Position numbers and translations under genes: made by a program. A DNA stretch of 64,000 nucleotides, from contig JABLXU010000016.1 of NCBI GenBank assembly GCA_013177805.1, forward strand, positions 62,001 to 126,000, written 5' to 3'. Below, piece by piece: positions 30,433-39,711 of this stretch; within the stretch, counting starts at the first letter, position 1, and each line of letters starts with the position of its first letter. The stretch comes from Candidatus Omnitrophota bacterium. GTDB taxonomy: Bacteria > Hinthialibacterota > Hinthialibacteria > Hinthialibacterales > Hinthialibacteraceae. Below the pieces are notes generated by a model. It worked only from the letters and a program-made list of their open reading frames with translations, made no database searches and had not been told where the DNA came from.

Positions 30433-30485
30433 GAGAAGTTGGATGGCGCACGCGTCATTCATTCATCCTGCAACCGGACTTTTCA

Positions 30486-30526
30486 CCTCCTCACTCCCCT
30501 TGAAGTGGAGAGGCCGGGGGTGAGGG
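30486..30526. repeat. Imperfect CTCACTCCCC / GGGGGTGAG inverted element
   Basis: TCCTCACTCCCC and GGCCGGGGGTGAGGG bracket a short centre between the DUF1080 gene and the epimerase-like gene. Related degenerate pieces (CTCTCCCC / GGAGAGG) occur near 4550, 16396 and 29139, so this may be a decayed dispersed palindrome family. Confidence 0.4.
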
Positions 30527-30618
30527 CATGTGCGGCTTAGTCCATCAGAAAGCGATAAGTTCGGTGGATTTGGCCGCGTGTAACCTGCTACACCTTCTTA
30601 TTGAGAAAGGAATATGTC

Positions 30619-31564
30619 ATGCAACGCCGGGATCTGCTGAAAACCTTGGCGGCGGGGGGGATTCTCACGGCAGTGGCGCCGCCATCCCGAAGCACGGCCG
30701 GAAAACCGTGGAAAACCGCCATCGGCCTGAATGGATTCGCTTCGGTGGCGGGAAAATATAACCAACTCCATCCGCTGTGGGAGATTTTGGATTTCGCTTC
30801 CAACGCCGGTTTCGACGGGGTGGAGCTGGTCGAGGATTGGCCCATGGGCGGGTATCCCGCAGCCGAAGAGACAGACCGGATTCGCGCGCTGCGCCGGTTA
30901 TACGACGGCTTTGGACTGCAAATCTTCTCGATTCAAAACAGTGTGGCCGCAGCCTTCGATCCCGATCCCGCCGTCCGGAAAACCTGGCTGAAGCAATTCG
31001 AAAACCGCGCGCGGTTTGCCCGGGCCGTGGGGTGCGAGTGCCTGGGGATGTGGCCGGGGGGCGGATTGCGGTGGCAAACGATCGAAGAAGCCCCTCAGCC
31101 GGCTTGCCGAATCGTTTCACGCCGCGGCCGACATCGCCGCCGGCCACGATCTTATCCCCGCGTTCGAAATCGAGCCGCCTTTCGTTTTCAACACCGAGGC
31201 GCACATGCGGGCCATCTTGGAAAAAGCCAATCATCCCGCGCTCAAGGTGATCTACGATCCCAGCCATTTCGATCTGATGAACAATTCATTAGGAAAACCG
31301 CATGAAATGCTGTTGCGGATTGGGGTGGAAAACGTCGGCTATCTGCATCTCACCGATACCGATGGCACCCTGCGCGACGGCGGAACCTCTAAGCACGTGC
31401 CCTGCGGCGACGGCCATGCCCAGATCGATGTTTCACTCCAAATCCTCCGGGAGCATGGTTTTAAGGGCTGGATCATGATCGACGGTTGGGAAATCCCCGA
31501 TCAATACGACGCCGCCCTCAAAGGAAAAAAGGCTATTGACCGTTTCAATCAATTGGTGGGATAA
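30619..31564 (+). pseudogene. TIM-barrel sugar phosphate isomerase/epimerase-like gene, frameshifted
   Basis: The Tat-exported xylose-isomerase-like TIM-barrel protein is split over two frames. The first frame (ATG 30619, preceded by GAAAGGAATATGTC) gives MQRRDLLKTLAAGG, then ILDFASNAGFDGVELVEDW and VGCECLGMWPGGGLRW. The second frame continues with LSRLAESFHAAADIA, LIPAFEIEP, KVIYDPSHFDLM, VGYLHLTDTDG and GWIMIDGWE. The switch falls at CCCC (31091-31094): removing one C restores IEEALSRLAESFHAAADIA without loss. It is therefore either a recent single-base insertion or a sequencing error in a C run. A repaired protein would have about 315 residues and act on a sugar in the periplasm, next to the DUF1080 protein. 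Confidence 0.85.
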
Positions 31565-31594
31565 AGAATTATAGAAAGAAATCAAGAGGAAAAA

Positions 31595-31671
31595 TGGCTG
31601 GGGAGGCAGGAGTCGAACCTGCAAACTCCAGTTCCAAAGACTGGTGACTTTACCAATTCGTCTACTCCCCA
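31595..31671 (-). tRNA. tRNA-Gln (TTG anticodon)
   Basis: Folds as a complete cloverleaf on the minus strand: acceptor TGGGGAG/CTCCCCA, anticodon stem CCAGT/ACTGG with loop CTTTGGA giving TTG, T arm GCAGG-TTCGAGT-CCTGC, discriminator G and encoded CCA. It lies downstream of the two minus-strand genes at 31832-33261. Confidence 0.95.
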
Positions 31672-31831
31672 ACAAACGTACAGGCAGGATTCTATTCGCG
31701 AACCGCTGATTGTCAATCCCTTTTGCTAATCCCTTCAGTAAGAATAACTAACTTGATTTTAAAGAGATAGAAATGACTCGGTCTTCCTCTCGTGAATGAT
31801 TTTTCCGGACACACGGCCCACTGGTTCTCTC

Positions 31832-32302
31832 TCAGCGCGCCCGGCGGAGGGCGGACCGCGTGATCTTCCACGACCGTCCTTCTTTAACCAGATTGAGATG
31901 TACGGTTTGTTTCTCCCGGCCGGTTAGATCCAACCACTCCTGGGGAATGGCCGGCGATAACTGACTTTGAGCTGAAAACCAGAAGGTGACTTCAGAATCG
32001 GCCCGGTTTTTTTCGACTTTCACGAGGCAACGCAACACGTGGACACGCCGGTTGCGGGTGTTTTCGAACAAGCTTCGCAGAGCGCCAAGCACCTCCGCTT
32101 TCCCAAGGCCGCCTTCGTGCTGGTAATCCGCGGCCAGCAGATTGCTCAGGACGAAAAGTGAGCCGCTTTCCACGCCCCGGCTGCCCTGTTCGATCAACCG
32201 CTGAATCCGTTCCTCATCGGAGATGAGCCCATACGTCAAAAGACACCAAACTAAAAACGATACGGCCACCATACCGCCCACAAAAACCCAGAAGGCTTTC
32301 AT
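31832..32302 (-). CDS. Membrane-anchored hypothetical protein, NTF2/SnoaL-like
   Basis: 156 residues. An N-terminal membrane anchor (FWVFVGGMVAVSFLVWCLLTYG) precedes a soluble domain of about 125 residues with a long helix (SDEERIQRLIEQGSRGVESG), then LSNLLAADYQHEGGLGKAEVLGALRSLF and three beta strands ending in VHLNLVKEGRSWKITRSAL. This helix-then-curved-sheet layout resembles NTF2-like folds, but no family signature is decisive. ATG 32302 follows GGAG at good spacing. It starts about 40 bases after the stop of the upstream glycosidase-like gene, so they are likely one operon. Confidence 0.65.
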   Translation of the reverse strand: MKAFWVFVGGMVAVSFLVWCLLTYGLISDEERIQRLIEQGSRGVESGSLFVLSNLLAADYQHEGGLGKAEVLGALRSLFENTRNRRVHVLRCLVKVEKNRADSEVTFWFSAQSQLSPAIPQEWLDLTGREKQTVHLNLVKEGRSWKITRSALRRAR

Positions 32303-32343
32303 GCTCACGCTCCACAGCCGCAGACTTCAGAGGCAAAATGGTC

Positions 32344-33261
32344 TTATTTTTTAAGAAGGGATATGACATTGGGGACCGCGCGTTCCTTGCCCGGGAATCC
32401 GGGAAGGGCCATGTCGGAAGGACGGCTGATCACCTGGTTCTGGACGACCATGATCGATGATCCCCCACCGTCCAGGTTCAGCGCGTCTTCTACGCCGCGG
32501 GTCAGGAAAAATTCGGTCAATTCTTCCAAGGTCATCCCCGCGCTCCAATCCGGCTGCCGGCCGTCAATGACCACCATCAGCACGCGGCCATCGGGGAGTT
32601 TGGCGATCGCCGTGCGGGGCGCCGTCTGAGTTTTATTGAATCCTTCCAGGGAGGAATCCATCCGGGATTGGCCTTTTTTGACGAGAATGGGGCCGGCCCC
32701 TAGCGCGGCATAACACTGGTTCCACTCTTCTTTTCCGGATTGAAAGCGGTTGTTATGGATGTCGTCCATGGTGATCCAATCAATCAGAATCCCATTGGGC
32801 AGGAATCCCACCGCCCCGCGCTGTTGGCTGCCGGCATGCGGGGGGTACAAAATGCGGTTGTGCGCGGCCACGAGACCCAAGGCACGATTGGGATGAACCG
32901 AGAAGTATCCCCCGTTGATGACGGCGACCGCTCCGCTGTATTTGGCGAATTCGCTTGGGGGGAACAACACACCGAAACTTCCCAACACCCCAAACTGATA
33001 CAAACTCCCCGTGCCGGTAACGCTTAAAATATGGGCACGGACCGGTTCGTTCGTAACCCGCTGCAAGAGGATCCGTTCATACACCACCCCGGTGTCGATT
33101 TGCCGGGTTTCCTCTACCTTTTCCAGCGACCACCAGGGAGCGCCCTGTACGGGTATGGCGATGACAAGCCATAGCAGGCCAATGACAAGCCACCCGATTT
33201 TCGAGGGAGGCACGCGGTGAAATCGGATTGGTCCCATGATCCCGATTCGCAAATCACGCAT
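32344..33261 (-). CDS. Exported phosphodiester glycosidase family protein
   Basis: 305 residues of the NAGPA-like phosphodiester glycosidase family, which in animals uncovers mannose-6-phosphate but in bacteria acts on cell-wall or spore glycans or is uncharacterised. An N-terminal hydrophobic segment (IGWLVIGLLWLVIAIPVQG) is a signal peptide or anchor. Family motifs are AVAVINGGYF, APRTAIAKLPDGRVLMVVIDGR and EDALNLDGGGSSIMVV. Two possible starts, 33261 and 33237, have comparable weak ribosome sites; the longer is kept. First gene of a two-gene minus-strand unit. Confidence 0.88.
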   Translation of the reverse strand: MRDLRIGIMGPIRFHRVPPSKIGWLVIGLLWLVIAIPVQGAPWWSLEKVEETRQIDTGVVYERILLQRVTNEPVRAHILSVTGTGSLYQFGVLGSFGVLFPPSEFAKYSGAVAVINGGYFSVHPNRALGLVAAHNRILYPPHAGSQQRGAVGFLPNGILIDWITMDDIHNNRFQSGKEEWNQCYAALGAGPILVKKGQSRMDSSLEGFNKTQTAPRTAIAKLPDGRVLMVVIDGRQPDWSAGMTLEELTEFFLTRGVEDALNLDGGGSSIMVVQNQVISRPSDMALPGFPGKERAVPNVISLLKK

Positions 33262-33496
33262 TTTGCATTCAATCCTGTCGAATACGAATTGGCATCCCCG
33301 AATCGTTTTTGATTCTGGGCCAGATCGGCACCGGATTCCGGATCCGGCACCTGGTTCCGGCCCGGCGGGGAAATCGGGAAAAAGAATCTCATGGATTTAG
33401 CCCGCGGCCGGAACGGATTATGATAAGAGAAAACCGGTCTTTGGGGAGTAAAACGGACCGGTCCGGATGATCATAACGCGCCAGGAGATACCGCTG

Positions 33497-34867
33497 ATGG
33501 CCGAATCCCAGTCCGTTCGATATTATCAACAATGCATTGCGTGTTCAACCAAGTATCCCACTGACCGGTTCACCTACACGTGCACCCGGCCGGGTTGTGG
33601 CGGTTTGTTGCTGGTGGAACGCGACGAGGAGTATATCCGCCGCGTGATCGGCACCGGAGAAACGGCGCGGCGCTATTTTGACCAGATCCGCTGGAGTGAA
33701 AAGGCCCGCCATTATCCGGCCGGTTCCGGTGTATTTGAATGGAAGGATTTGATCCTTCCTGGATTTCCGGACGAAGCCTGCATGGCCATGCTGGAAGGCT
33801 GCACGGATCTCTTTGAGTTACCGCGCTGGCTCCGCCGGGAATTAGGCCTGGGGCCTACGTATCTGAAACTCGAAGGCCAAAATCCCAGCGGCAGTTTCAA
33901 AGATCGCGGGATGTCCGTGGCCATCAGCGAAATTCTCCGCTTGCAGATGAGTTATCCGGCCTTGGGCATCCGGGGCGTCTGCTGCGCCAGTACCGGCGAT
34001 ACCTCCGCCGCCGCCGCTGCTTACGCCGCCTACGCCCGGGACCGTCTCGAATGCGTCATCCTGGTGCCCCATAATGAAATCTCTCCCGCTCAGCTCAATC
34101 AAGCCATGCAATTCGGAGCGAAGGTCATCGCCGTGGACCACCCCGATGGATTCGACGGCTGCATGCGCATCATTCAGCAATTCAGCCAAGTCCACCCGGA
34201 ATTGGTGCTGGTCAACTCCAAAAACGCTTTCCGGGTTGTGGGCCAGGAAACCATTGTGTTGGAAATTTGCCAGGATATGCGCTGGAACGCCCCCGATTGG
34301 GTGGTGATCCCCGTTGGCAATGCCGGCAATCTCACAGCCCTGCTGATCGGCCTCCTCCGGGCCCGGGAGCATGGATTGATCGGCCAGTTGCCCGGCATCC
34401 TCGTCGGCCAGGCAGCGGTTTGCGACACGCTGGTGCGGTGGGACGAGAACGGCCGGGTGCCGGAGGCCTACAAACCCGGCAAACATTATCCCAGCGTGGC
34501 CTCGGCGGCCAACATCAGCGATCCGGTTTCCTTCCCGCGTGTCAATCAATTGATCCGGTCTTTCGACGCCCACTTTTACCGTTGCTCGGAAGACGAGATC
34601 CAAGACGCGCAAATGGCAGTCACCCGCGGCGGGGTAGATATCTGTCCGCAAACCGGTATCGGCCTCTCCGCTCTCCTTCAGGCCCGCGCGGACGGCACAG
34701 TGAAGGAAACCGACACAGTGGCCGTGATCAGCACCGCCACCGGCCTGAAATTCGCCGAATCCAGCGTGAATTATCATGTGCGGAAGGAAAATGCCCGGTA
34801 CGCCAACCGCTACCGCGTCGCCGGGGGAAGCGTCGAGGCCGTGGAAACAACGCTGCGGGAATGGTGA
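33497..34867 (+). CDS. thrC: Threonine synthase
   Basis: PLP enzyme converting O-phosphohomoserine to threonine. Start 33497 follows CCAGGAGATACCGCTG; the ORF track start ten codons upstream overlaps that site. The 456-residue protein has an N-terminal zinc-ribbon-like segment (CIACSTKY...CTRPGCGGLL), the PLP lysine in NPSGSFKDRGM, CCASTGDTSAAAAAYAAYA, the phosphate-binding loop IPVGNAGNLTAL, and C-terminal AVISTATGLKFAES. These features fit the bacterial fold-type II threonine synthase group of similar length. Housekeeping amino acid synthesis. Confidence 0.93.
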   Translation: MAESQSVRYYQQCIACSTKYPTDRFTYTCTRPGCGGLLLVERDEEYIRRVIGTGETARRYFDQIRWSEKARHYPAGSGVFEWKDLILPGFPDEACMAMLEGCTDLFELPRWLRRELGLGPTYLKLEGQNPSGSFKDRGMSVAISEILRLQMSYPALGIRGVCCASTGDTSAAAAAYAAYARDRLECVILVPHNEISPAQLNQAMQFGAKVIAVDHPDGFDGCMRIIQQFSQVHPELVLVNSKNAFRVVGQETIVLEICQDMRWNAPDWVVIPVGNAGNLTALLIGLLRAREHGLIGQLPGILVGQAAVCDTLVRWDENGRVPEAYKPGKHYPSVASAANISDPVSFPRVNQLIRSFDAHFYRCSEDEIQDAQMAVTRGGVDICPQTGIGLSALLQARADGTVKETDTVAVISTATGLKFAESSVNYHVRKENARYANRYRVAGGSVEAVETTLREW

Positions 34868-34970
34868 ATGGAGCCGGATTACCCTCTTGGGGAAAAGAAA
34901 TAGGATGCCGGAAACGTTCATCCCCGGCTGCCCTCCCCCTGGCTTTTCGGGGAGCAGGCTGGGATGCCCC

Positions 34971-35381
34971 TCATTCGACGGGGATGGGCTTGTAATTCAA
35001 ACTCCAGTCGTTGGTCATGCGGACGTGGGTGGGTTCGATCAACAGGAGAATGAAATTGGGGTCTTCGAGCATCGGCATGTATTGCGCCTGGATAGGAAGA
35101 TCCGCCCAGGCCTTTTCATCATCAAACATGGTGACCTTTCCAGTGATGCGCAGGAGGCGGTTGTTGGTGTCGAGGAAGCAGAGTTCCGCCATGTTATTCG
35201 CTTTCAGTTGTTCGATCTTCGCGGTGTCCTTGTGAGAGCAGGTCCAAATCTTGAATCCGTCCGCGTGCAGGCAGGTCATGGGCCGCACCCGGGGGATGCC
35301 GTTGTCGATCGTGGCCATAAAGAAAATCGAGCGATTTTGGATGATCGTCAAGGCTTCGTTTCTTAGATCGTTCGAACTCAT
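34971..35381 (-). CDS. Pyridoxamine 5'-phosphate oxidase family flavin-binding protein
   Basis: 136-residue split-barrel protein of the PNPOx-like family (FMN-binding). N-terminal helix NDLRNEALTIIQNRS is followed by strands FFMATIDNGIPRVRPM, FKIWTCSHKDTAKIEQLKAN, AELCFLDTNNRLLRITGKV and a C-terminal ILLLIEPTHVRMTND. This shorter form is often a general flavoprotein or heme-degradation relative rather than a true vitamin B6 enzyme, so only the family is asserted. ATG follows AGGGG at good spacing. Convergent with thrC. Confidence 0.85.
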   Translation of the reverse strand: MSSNDLRNEALTIIQNRSIFFMATIDNGIPRVRPMTCLHADGFKIWTCSHKDTAKIEQLKANNMAELCFLDTNNRLLRITGKVTMFDDEKAWADLPIQAQYMPMLEDPNFILLLIEPTHVRMTNDWSLNYKPIPVE

Positions 35382-35926
35382 TGTGACGTACCCCTGTGTG
35401 TGCGTTATCGTTTCCCCGGCTGCCAGGACCCTTCGGCAACCGGTTGCATCTTACCACCAAACGCTCTTCCTTTGGAGCCATGGTGGACAGATTCCCGGAT
35501 TTTTCCCCCGCGGTTCTCCGCCGGCGTGATCCTCCCAGTCAAAAGAGAAAAAGTATGGCCCGGATGGAAATCTTGGAGTTTAAGACGACTCACCCTGCGG
35601 GATTAGCCGTCGCGCCTATCCGCGCCTTGGGCCGGCCCAGCGGTCCAGGATGCTCATCAGATTCTGGCAGAAAAAAACTGTCCGAACTCGATTGCCCACC
35701 CCTCTTTTCCCCAGACGAAGAAGAAAGAGGAGGGATTCACCCGGAGCGGATGACCGAGGATCTGGCCATTTCCTGGAGACAAGGAAAGTCCATGCCGGTA
35801 GTGCCATGTTTTTCCAGATCATGTAAAAGCAGACTTTCATAGACTGGCCGGAGCAAAAGTGTGATAAAATGGAGTAGAGATTTGAAAAACCGGTATTTCA
35901 TCATTGGAAATAAAGGAGAAAGCATC
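35382..35926. other. Divergent intergenic region
   Basis: About 545 bases without a credible gene; the ORF track frames here are proline/arginine-rich shadows without a ribosome site. It must hold the promoters of the two divergent neighbours, but no clear -35/-10 pair was recognised. Confidence 0.5.
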
Positions 35927-36670
35927 ATGCCGGATATCCATCACATCGTCAGCCGCCAGGTCAGGCGCTGGATGCAAGACCGGGAATTTCAGGAACGGGC
36001 GCTGCGGGAACATCGGGAAACCCTGCGGCTATGCGAAGCCAAACCAGTCGTCACGGTCTCCCGGCAGCGGGGCTCCCGCGGGCATGAGTTGGCCAAACTA
36101 TTGGCGCATGAATTGAATTACGGTTTATTCGATCATACCATTGTAAATTACATCGCCGATCATATCGGTGTGCGCAGCGAACTTATTGAATCCTTGGATG
36201 AACGCAACCGCTCGGAGTTGGAATTGTGGATCCAGGGGATGCTGTCCGGAAAGATCTTCAGCCACGACAATTACATTCACGCGCTGATCGAGGTGATCAA
36301 GACCGTATTCTTGCAAGGAGGCGTCGTGATCGTAGGGCGCGGAGCGAACTACATTCTGGCGGGAACCCACGCGTTTCACCTGCGGGTCATCGCTCCGGAA
36401 AAGGAGCGCATCCGGAATTTGGTCGAACTCGAGGGCATGACGGAATCCCAGGCGGTTGCGGAAATCAAACGCGTGGACCCCGAACGGGCCGATTTCGTCA
36501 AGCGCTATTTCCATGCCGACATCAACGATCCCCTGCATTACGACCTGGTCATCAACATGGCCCGCACCAGTCTTGACGCCGCCGTGAAAACCGTGCTGAC
36601 CGCCCTTCGCGCGCGGGGATGGAAGATGGAGTTGACCGGAGGAGACAAACGCGCCAAGGTGACAACTTGA
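35927..36670 (+). CDS. Cytidylate kinase-like family protein
   Basis: 247-residue P-loop protein of the cytidylate-kinase-like family. Start 35927 follows AAAGGAGAAAGCATC. The nucleotide-binding loop is the family variant VTVSRQRGSRGHELAKLLAHEL, then LFDHTIVNYIADHIGV, VVIVGRGANYILAGTHAFHLRVIAPEKER (LID-side arginines) and DPLHYDLVINMARTSLD. The family is widespread next to unrelated genes, and true CMP kinase activity is not established for it. Housekeeping or regulatory nucleotide phosphorylation is the likely role. Confidence 0.88.
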   Translation: MPDIHHIVSRQVRRWMQDREFQERALREHRETLRLCEAKPVVTVSRQRGSRGHELAKLLAHELNYGLFDHTIVNYIADHIGVRSELIESLDERNRSELELWIQGMLSGKIFSHDNYIHALIEVIKTVFLQGGVVIVGRGANYILAGTHAFHLRVIAPEKERIRNLVELEGMTESQAVAEIKRVDPERADFVKRYFHADINDPLHYDLVINMARTSLDAAVKTVLTALRARGWKMELTGGDKRAKVTT

Positions 36671-36827
36671 AAGCCTTTCACAAAAATCCCCGGTTCAATC
36701 CGGCCGGTTAGTTCCACCGGCTGTGGATTTGTTAGAAATAAGGGAGAGGAAATCAACAGGATAAGAAGTTATGAGTCGTACATGTCCCGCCAGTCCCGGT
36801 ATACAGAAACAACAGGAGTGAAGTAGG

Positions 36828-37277
36828 ATGAATGGGGCGGAATTCGTGGTGGAATTCACCAAGGCGTACGCCACCCTGCTCAGTTACATGTGGTGGCCGC
36901 TGGTCTTTTTGATCATTTTTTTCAGCCTGTTGTTCTATGTCGACCGGACTTTCGGCGCCTGGGGCCGCCGCCGCCGGTTCGCCATACCCTGGTCCAGCCT
37001 GAAAAAGGCATTCATTCAACTCGAACGTCATCATCTCCCCAACTTATCTCAAGGCAGGAAACAAAACGAACGGATTATGCTCGTTCAAGACCAGTTGGAA
37101 CGGATTAAACAAGGCATCGAGCGCCGGGATGAAAATGAAGTGATGAAGGCGATCCTCATGCTGTCCTACCTGGCGCAGGAGAGCGATCAGCAACTGGCCA
37201 AGCGATCTTTTCCCGATGAGTTGAAATCCACGGACGCGGAAAAACCGGAACTGGTTTCACCCGCCCGTAAAAAGTGA
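36828..37277 (+). CDS. Hypothetical membrane protein
   Basis: 149 residues with one strong transmembrane helix (residues 20-38, YMWWPLVFLIIFFSLLFYV), a following basic loop (FGAWGRRRRFA), and a soluble helical tail (ERIMLVQDQLERIKQGIERRDENEVMKAILMLSYLAQES). ATG follows CAGGAGTGAAGTAGG. No family is recognised. Its last 91 bases overlap the 3' end of queG on the other strand, so the tails of both proteins are encoded by the same DNA. Confidence 0.6.
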   Translation: MNGAEFVVEFTKAYATLLSYMWWPLVFLIIFFSLLFYVDRTFGAWGRRRRFAIPWSSLKKAFIQLERHHLPNLSQGRKQNERIMLVQDQLERIKQGIERRDENEVMKAILMLSYLAQESDQQLAKRSFPDELKSTDAEKPELVSPARKK

Positions 37278-38413
37278 TTCCCCTCTTCCCTTCCCCCGCG
37301 GATTTGCCGCAGCGCCATTTCAATTTCGCCGCGGACATACGCATCCTTTTCCGCGCGTAAGCCTTCATTCAGTTCGCGAAGCGCCTCTTCACCCCCGATT
37401 TCGCCCAATGCCCAGGCGGCGTGTCCCCGCACCAACGGCTCCATATCCCGCAGTGCCTTACATAAAACCGGCACGGCCTGGGCCTCCCGCGTATTCCCCA
37501 GCGCCACGGCGACGTTCCGCAGAAATCCCCGGCGCTTGACCCGCCGCACGGGACTGTCATGGAAACACGCGCGGAACTCCTCCGGGGTAAGTGTCATCCA
37601 TTCCAGCAAGGTCGTAGTCAATAACCTGGAACGCGGATAAAAGCCCGCTTCGGACGAAGGCGTGGCAAACCGGTTCCATGGGCAAACCGCGAGACAATCA
37701 TCGCAGCCGAAGATCCGTTGTCCGATGAGGCGGCGGAGGCTGTAGGGTATAGGGCCTTTGAGTTCAATGGTGAGATACGAAATGCACCGTCGGGCATCGA
37801 GCACATAGGGACTGAGAAACGCCTGCGTGGGGCACGCGGCCAGACACCGGGCGCACGATCCGCAATGGGCTTTCACGGGGTGGTCCGGTTCGAGTTCCAG
37901 CGAGGTGAGGATCACACCTAGAAAAAGCCAATTCCCTTGCCGCCGGTTGAGCAGATTGGTGTGTTTGCCGATCCATCCGATGCCCGCCTGCGCCGCGAAA
38001 TCCCGCTCCAGCACCGGTGCGGTATCCACGGCGATCCGCGTTTGGTGAATGCCTCCGGTACGCTCATGAATGAAGGCCACCACCCTCTCCAGATCCTTGC
38101 GCAAGAGGTCATGATAATCCTGCCCCCAGGCATACCGCGAAATCACGGCCTGAAATGGATTAGAGGGAGTCAATTTAAGAGGATCGACACTGCGATAGGA
38201 TTTGGCGAATACCAGCACACTGCGGACCGGGGGAAACAGCAACGCCGGATTTTGGCGGAGTACGGCCTGCCGTTGCAGGTATTCCATTTCTCCCTGCAGA
38301 CCTTGCGCCAGCCATTGGCCGTACGCCTCACCAGTCCGGGGCGTGGGACGTGCGACGCCTGCCGCCTCCAATCCTATCTGGAGAGCGAACGCCTTGAGTT
38401 CTTCCTTGGTCAT
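37187..38413 (-). CDS. queG: Epoxyqueuosine reductase QueG
   Basis: Cobalamin- and [4Fe-4S]-dependent reductase that makes queuosine from epoxyqueuosine in tRNA, the last step of queuosine synthesis. ATG 38413 (MTKEELKAFALQIG) is preferred over the TTG at 38419. The 408 residues contain ISRYAWGQDYHDLLRKDL, RIAVDTAPVLERDFAAQAGIGWIGKH, two cluster motifs (CGSCARCLAACPTQAF and CDDCLAVCPWN), and a HEAT-repeat tail (VRGHAAWALGEIGGEEALREL). The final 35 residues are not family-like and are read antisense to the convergent gene, suggesting a read-through extension. It starts 21 bases after the ROK kinase stop, forming an operon. Confidence 0.95.
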   Translation of the reverse strand: MTKEELKAFALQIGLEAAGVARPTPRTGEAYGQWLAQGLQGEMEYLQRQAVLRQNPALLFPPVRSVLVFAKSYRSVDPLKLTPSNPFQAVISRYAWGQDYHDLLRKDLERVVAFIHERTGGIHQTRIAVDTAPVLERDFAAQAGIGWIGKHTNLLNRRQGNWLFLGVILTSLELEPDHPVKAHCGSCARCLAACPTQAFLSPYVLDARRCISYLTIELKGPIPYSLRRLIGQRIFGCDDCLAVCPWNRFATPSSEAGFYPRSRLLTTTLLEWMTLTPEEFRACFHDSPVRRVKRRGFLRNVAVALGNTREAQAVPVLCKALRDMEPLVRGHAAWALGEIGGEEALRELNEGLRAEKDAYVRGEIEMALRQIRGGREEGNHFLRAGETSSGFSASVDFNSSGKDRLASC

Positions 38414-38434
38414 GCGCAAAGCGTAACTGGTTTT

Positions 38435-39403
38435 TTATACGAACGCCATCCCCGCCGCCCCCACCAGGCCGGCTTCTTCACCCAACTGTGCCTGCACGAT
38501 GGGTGTGGGATAATGCGAATGGAAGAAAACGCGCCGCTTCGCCTCATGCCGTGCGTGATCAAGCAGGAGATCCCCCATGTTCGAGGCCCCGCCGCCGATG
38601 CAAACAATCTCGGGATTGAAGGAAACGATCAAACTGGCGATACCGATCCCCAGGTATTTCCCGGCCCGGGCAACGACTTCCAGCGCGATCTCATCACCTT
38701 GTAGCGCGGCTTCGTACACCATCTTGGACGTGACCACGCCGCCGTTGTTCTTCGCCATGTCGCGCAACAATGTCGGGACATGTTCCACGCGAACCCATTC
38801 TTGACCGTGCCGCCCGATGGCGCTGGCGGCCGCGTAGGTTTCCAGGCAACCCGTGTTACCGCAGCCGCATACCGGGCCGTCCGGATTCACCATTATATGC
38901 CCCAACTCGCCACCGAATCCCGCCGCGCCATGGTATACTTTACCGTCGACAATGATTCCGCCCCCCACCCCGGTCCCCAATGTGAGGACAAGAACCACTT
39001 TTTTCCCTTTCCCCCGGCCGAACAACGCTTCGCCCAAGGCGCAGACATTGGCGTCATTATCCACCCAGGTGAAGAGGCCAAACCGTTCTTGAAATATCTC
39101 CCGTACATTAATCCAATAATCCCAATCCGATATATTCACAGGGCGGGTAATGGCCCCTTTCGCGTGGTCGATCAGGCCCGGGCTGCCGATGCCAATGCCC
39201 ACCAACTGCTCCCGGCGGCCCCGTAGGGCATCCGAATCCAGAATCTCTTGGATGAGATCCCCGATCCGGTCCACAACCTTGCGCCCCCCCAGATGGCCCA
39301 TCGTCGCTTTTTTATATGATTCTACAATTTTTCCATCTTCTGAAACCAAGCCAGCCTTGATGTCCGTGCCACCCAAATCGATTCCAATCGCCACCCGGGA
39401 CAT
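38435..39403 (-). CDS. ROK family glucokinase-like sugar kinase
   Basis: 322-residue ROK protein, most likely a glucokinase or related hexose kinase that phosphorylates cytosolic sugar with ATP. The phosphate-1 loop IGIDLGGTDIKAGLV, catalytic Asp in VDNDANVCALGEALFG, VLTLGTGVGGGIIVDG, the sugar-binding ExGH in FGGELGHI, and the zinc site CGCGNTGCLETYAA are all present. There is no N-terminal winged helix, so it is a kinase and not a ROK repressor. Strong ribosome site GAGGAGGA. Operon with queG. Its position beside a large set of exported sugar enzymes fits intake of released sugars. Confidence 0.93.
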   Translation of the reverse strand: MSRVAIGIDLGGTDIKAGLVSEDGKIVESYKKATMGHLGGRKVVDRIGDLIQEILDSDALRGRREQLVGIGIGSPGLIDHAKGAITRPVNISDWDYWINVREIFQERFGLFTWVDNDANVCALGEALFGRGKGKKVVLVLTLGTGVGGGIIVDGKVYHGAAGFGGELGHIMVNPDGPVCGCGNTGCLETYAAASAIGRHGQEWVRVEHVPTLLRDMAKNNGGVVTSKMVYEAALQGDEIALEVVARAGKYLGIGIASLIVSFNPEIVCIGGGASNMGDLLLDHARHEAKRRVFFHSHYPTPIVQAQLGEEAGLVGAAGMAFV

Positions 39404-39711
39404 GCCAAGAGTCCTCCTCGTTTGTTATAATCCTCGCAGCGATGACGGTCTCCAATTCCCTGGCCTGGATTCTAAAGAGAAAGCCAAAGCAAGGGACCGC
39501 TCAGCCCGGGTATCAAAATCCTTCCCCGGACCGGCGGCTTCCATAGTCAACCCGGATTGACTGCATCGCGCCTTATATTGGAAAAAATCATTCTGCTTCA
39601 AACGGTCCGTTTCTTCAAGCACCACAAAGGCCACGGCCGCCGGATCTCATTCCCCCCTCCCGGCGAAACGGGTATAATACCCCCATCTCCGCGGGAAAAG
39701 GAACCGTACGT
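39404..39711. promoter_or_regulatory. Divergent intergenic region with a TATAAT inside a palindrome
   Basis: No gene in these 308 bases. GGGTATAATACCC (39670-39682) places a perfect -10 box in a 13-base palindrome, about 30 bases before the protease start codon; no good -35 is visible 17 bases upstream. A second TATAAT at 39426 lies just upstream of the ROK kinase start. Confidence 0.35.

Noticed and set aside
35396-35842. 148-codon ORF in the divergent gap
   Set aside because: Arg/Pro/Ser-rich translation, no ribosome site, no recognisable fold.
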